A DNA stretch of 64,000 nt from an uncultured Nitrospirota bacterium. GTDB taxonomy: Bacteria; Nitrospirota; Nitrospiria; Nitrospirales; UBA8639. Below the pieces are notes generated by a model. The model made no database searches, was not told the origin of the DNA, and saw only the letters and a list, made by a program, of their open reading frames with translations. Position numbers and translations under genes: made by a program. The stretch is from assembly GCA_937139405.1 (NCBI GenBank), contig CAKZPV010000004.1:248001-312000 (forward strand). Direction: 5' to 3'. Positions 62,199 through 64,000 of the stretch are shown here, piece after piece (positions within the stretch are counted from its first letter, which is position 1; each line of letters begins with the position of its first letter).

Positions 62199-63053
62199 AT
62201 GCAGCGCTATAAAATTCTTCATCGCACCTATTATAATTTTTCGGGTGCAGTGACGCTCGGACCACACTACTTGCGCCTGCGCCCGAGGGAAGACTATGAC
62301 CTGCACATTGAGTCTTCAACTCTGACCATCACCCCACCCGCGACGCTGCTGTGGCACCGTGACGTGGAAGGCAATTCGGTGGCCACCGCAACGTTTGATG
62401 TGCCCGCCACTCAGCTTGCCATTGAGAGCGAAGTGGTCATTCAACAATTTAATGAGGCTCCACTCGACTTTCTGGTCGCCGACTACGCGGTCGCCTACCC
62501 GTTTCCCTATCAACCCGATGACCGGATCATGTTGTTACCCCATATGGCTTTCCCCGAAGAAGAGACCAAAGCCCAACTGACTGAATGGATAAGGGGTTTA
62601 TGGCAATCAGGCGAACCCATTCAAACCTACACCCTCCTGCAACGCCTGGCCTCCCACATCAACCAGACGTTGTCATATAAAATACGGGAAGAACCTGGCG
62701 TACAAACTGTGAAACAAACATTGGAATATGGCACCGGCTCATGCCGTGACTTTGCGTTGCTCTTTATGGAAACCGCTCGGTGCTTAGGGCTTGCCTCGCG
62801 CTTTGTGAGCGGGTATCTTCATGCCCCGCCATCAGCAACCGACTACGGTGCCACTCATGCCTGGGCCGAAGTGTACCTGCCAGGCGCAGGTTGGAAGGGG
62901 TTCGATCCCACGGTCGGCGCCATTGCCGGGCCTGATCATTTTGCGGTGGCAGTAGCTAGATTGCCAGAATCCGTCCCGCCGGTAGAGGGCTCCTTCGTCG
63001 GCCCTCCAGGATCGACTCTTCATGTCGGCGTCTGGGTCACCGAATGTGAGTGA
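62199..63053 (+). CDS. Transglutaminase-like cysteine protease family protein
   Basis: A 284-residue protein. The N-terminal beta-domain (about 1-115; RYKILHRTYYNFSGAVTLG, HYLRLRPREDYDL) precedes a transglutaminase core. GTGSCRDFALLFMETARCLG carries the catalytic Cys, ATHAWAEVYLPGAGWKGFDPTVG the catalytic His and Asp. Bacterial members of this two-domain group are probably peptidases or amidases on peptide cross-links, not protein cross-linkers. They often sit with circularly permuted ATP-grasp and alpha-E proteins, which are not seen here. AGGAT lies six bases before the ATG. No signal peptide is present, so it is likely cytoplasmic. Confidence 0.88.
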   Translation: MQRYKILHRTYYNFSGAVTLGPHYLRLRPREDYDLHIESSTLTITPPATLLWHRDVEGNSVATATFDVPATQLAIESEVVIQQFNEAPLDFLVADYAVAYPFPYQPDDRIMLLPHMAFPEEETKAQLTEWIRGLWQSGEPIQTYTLLQRLASHINQTLSYKIREEPGVQTVKQTLEYGTGSCRDFALLFMETARCLGLASRFVSGYLHAPPSATDYGATHAWAEVYLPGAGWKGFDPTVGAIAGPDHFAVAVARLPESVPPVEGSFVGPPGSTLHVGVWVTECE

Positions 63054-63164
63054 AGGAATTACTCCAAAGCGGGAAATACGATCACACCTCTTTTTATTTT
63101 TTTCGATCTGAAGCCGTGTTAGAAATTCCTTAAAAAAGCTCACGAAGCTTCACAAAGGGTTAGA

Positions 63165-63632
63165 ATGTCCATTTGGGTTGATGCTGATGCCTGTCCCAAG
63201 GTGATTAAGGAAATTTTGTTTCGTGCGGCGGAACGGACGACTGTACAGGTCACGCTTGTCGCAAATCGCCTGCTCTACACCCCATCTTCACCCTACATTT
63301 CTGCCATCCAAGTCGCCGATGGCTTCGATGTCGCTGATTCTGAAATCGTAAAAAGAGTAGAAGTCGGGGACTTGGTGATCACCGCTGATATTCCGCTTGC
63401 CGCAGAGGTCATCACGAAGGGCGGGCATGCGCTTGATCCACGCGGTGAAATGCATTCCTCCGACACCATTCAAGCCAAGCTGACCATGCGAGATTTCATG
63501 GAAACCCTCCGCGCCAGTGGCGTTGAGACCGGTGGACCTTCTGCGTTGAGCCAACGGGATCGCCAACTATTTGCCAAACACCTCGATCACTATCTCACAC
63601 ACCTCGCCAAACCAAAGAATAAAACAGATTAA
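63165..63632 (+). CDS. YaiI/YqxD family protein (DUF188)
   Basis: A 155-residue protein of the usual length for this family. [20 protein letters not shown] is the hallmark N-terminus, [20 protein letters not shown] a PIN-like acidic region, and [11 protein letters not shown] another conserved segment. The fold is expected to be PIN-like with clustered acidic residues, which suggests nuclease activity, but no function is established. AAAGGG lies five bases before the ATG. It stands alone between the transglutaminase-like gene and a YchJ-like gene on the same strand. Confidence 0.9.
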   Translation: MSIWVDADACPKVIKEILFRAAERTTVQVTLVANRLLYTPSSPYISAIQVADGFDVADSEIVKRVEVGDLVITADIPLAAEVITKGGHALDPRGEMHSSDTIQAKLTMRDFMETLRASGVETGGPSALSQRDRQLFAKHLDHYLTHLAKPKNKTD

Positions 63633-63716
63633 AACTGGATAGAGGAGTTTTGACTTTGTTGTCACAGACACAGTACAAGAACACGACCATATCCGAATTA
63701 CCTTAAAGGAGTATGT

Positions 63717-64000
63717 ATGCAATGCCCGTGTGAAAGTGGAAAAACCTTCAAGAAATGTTGTGAGCCATTCATTACCGGCGCGAAAGAAGCTGAGACAGCG
63801 GAGCTACTCATGCGCGCCCGATACACGGCCTATACGCAAGTGGAGATGGATTATATCGAGAGGACACACGATCCCAAGACACGCGACCAAACCGATATGG
63901 AGGCCAATCAAAAATGGGCTGAGTCGACAAAGTGGACGGGCTTAGAAATCCTTGAAACTCAACAAGGTGGCGTGGACGACGAGGTTGGCACGGTTGCCTT
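63717..64000 (+). CDS. YchJ-family SEC-C motif protein, N-terminal part (runs off the window)
   Basis: The ATG at 63717 begins MQCPCESGKTFKKCCEPFI, the SEC-C zinc motif (CPCESGxxxxxCC) that opens YchJ proteins, followed by AELLMRARYTAYTQVEMDYIERTHD, read in two blocks (AELLMRARYTAY and TQVEMDYIERTHD), the conserved start of the YchJ NTF2-like domain. AAAGGAG five bases upstream supports this start; another ATG four bases earlier is out of frame and stops at once. The gene is open to the window end (94 codons). YchJ proteins are uncharacterised and may bind partners through the zinc motif, as in SecA. Confidence 0.85.
   Translation, partial: MQCPCESGKTFKKCCEPFITGAKEAETAELLMRARYTAYTQVEMDYIERTHDPKTRDQTDMEANQKWAESTKWTGLEILETQQGGVDDEVGTVA

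Noticed and set aside
1-64000. CRISPR arrays, tRNA or rRNA genes, prophage genes
   Set aside because: I looked for regularly spaced short repeats, tRNA-like cloverleaf ends and phage structural genes and saw none. A tRNA or Rfam scan would be needed to exclude small RNAs in the long spacers.

Overview
The window looks like a chromosomal segment of a Gram-negative, diderm bacterium. It encodes an outer-membrane beta-barrel, an O-antigen-ligase-like protein and an ABC polysaccharide exporter, together with a housekeeping block (scpA/scpB, an A-adding-type tRNA nucleotidyltransferase, a peroxiredoxin). The mix of housekeeping genes would fit a Nitrospirota-like lineage, but that is inference and I cannot place the organism by reading alone. 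The polysaccharide half reads as clearly more AT-rich than the 55-59.6 kb block.

Region 1 (1-6.5 kb) is a cluster edge. It holds the N-terminus of a secreted beta-helix protein, then three separate, badly decayed IS3-family transposase relics. Between the relics lie a family 4 glycosyltransferase and a Trm112-like/SAM methyltransferase.

Region 2 (about 2.1-47.6 kb) is one long surface-polysaccharide locus, entirely on the minus strand. In transcription order it starts with a NusG/RfaH-like antiterminator, then a TPR protein coupled to a 1505-residue purple-acid-phosphatase-like exoprotein. A CDP-sugar module follows (rfbF, rfbG, a C-methyltransferase, an RfbC-like epimerase, a reductase/epimerase), then an FAD sugar-mutase-like enzyme and the Wzm/Wzt exporter. 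Decoration enzymes come next: an APH-like kinase, a TylF-like methyltransferase, a YidC-like/sulfatase-like fusion, a CDP-glycerol-phosphotransferase-like protein, a methyltransferase and a phosphonopyruvate-decarboxylase-like enzyme. The distal part holds four glutamine-dependent asparagine-synthetase-like amidotransferases interleaved with five glycosyltransferases and a ligase/polymerase. The likely job is assembly of an ABC-exported glycan carrying a C-methylated CDP-6-deoxyhexose, amidated residues and possibly polyol-phosphate or phosphonate substituents.

Region 3 (48.2-55.3 kb, minus strand) has an outer-membrane beta-barrel protein, a MoaD/ThiS-fold small protein, scpB, scpA, a membrane-anchored pentapeptide-repeat protein, a peroxiredoxin with a low-complexity tail and a histone-H1-like basic protein with an acidic tail.

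Region 4 (55.5-64 kb, plus strand) has a DHH-CBS-tRNA nucleotidyltransferase, an MFS transporter, a 28-residue lysine-rich microprotein with a near-ideal ribosome-binding site and a hairpin after it, an AT-rich membrane/pentapeptide sandwich protein, a transglutaminase-like protein, a YaiI-family protein and the start of a YchJ/SEC-C protein.

The strongest candidate for something undescribed is the 777-residue fusion at 26649-28982. A YidC-like fold that has lost the insertase arginine is joined to a sulfatase/phosphoglycerol-transferase-like catalytic domain, next to a membrane-anchored CDP-glycerol phosphotransferase. I saw no tRNA, rRNA or CRISPR array.
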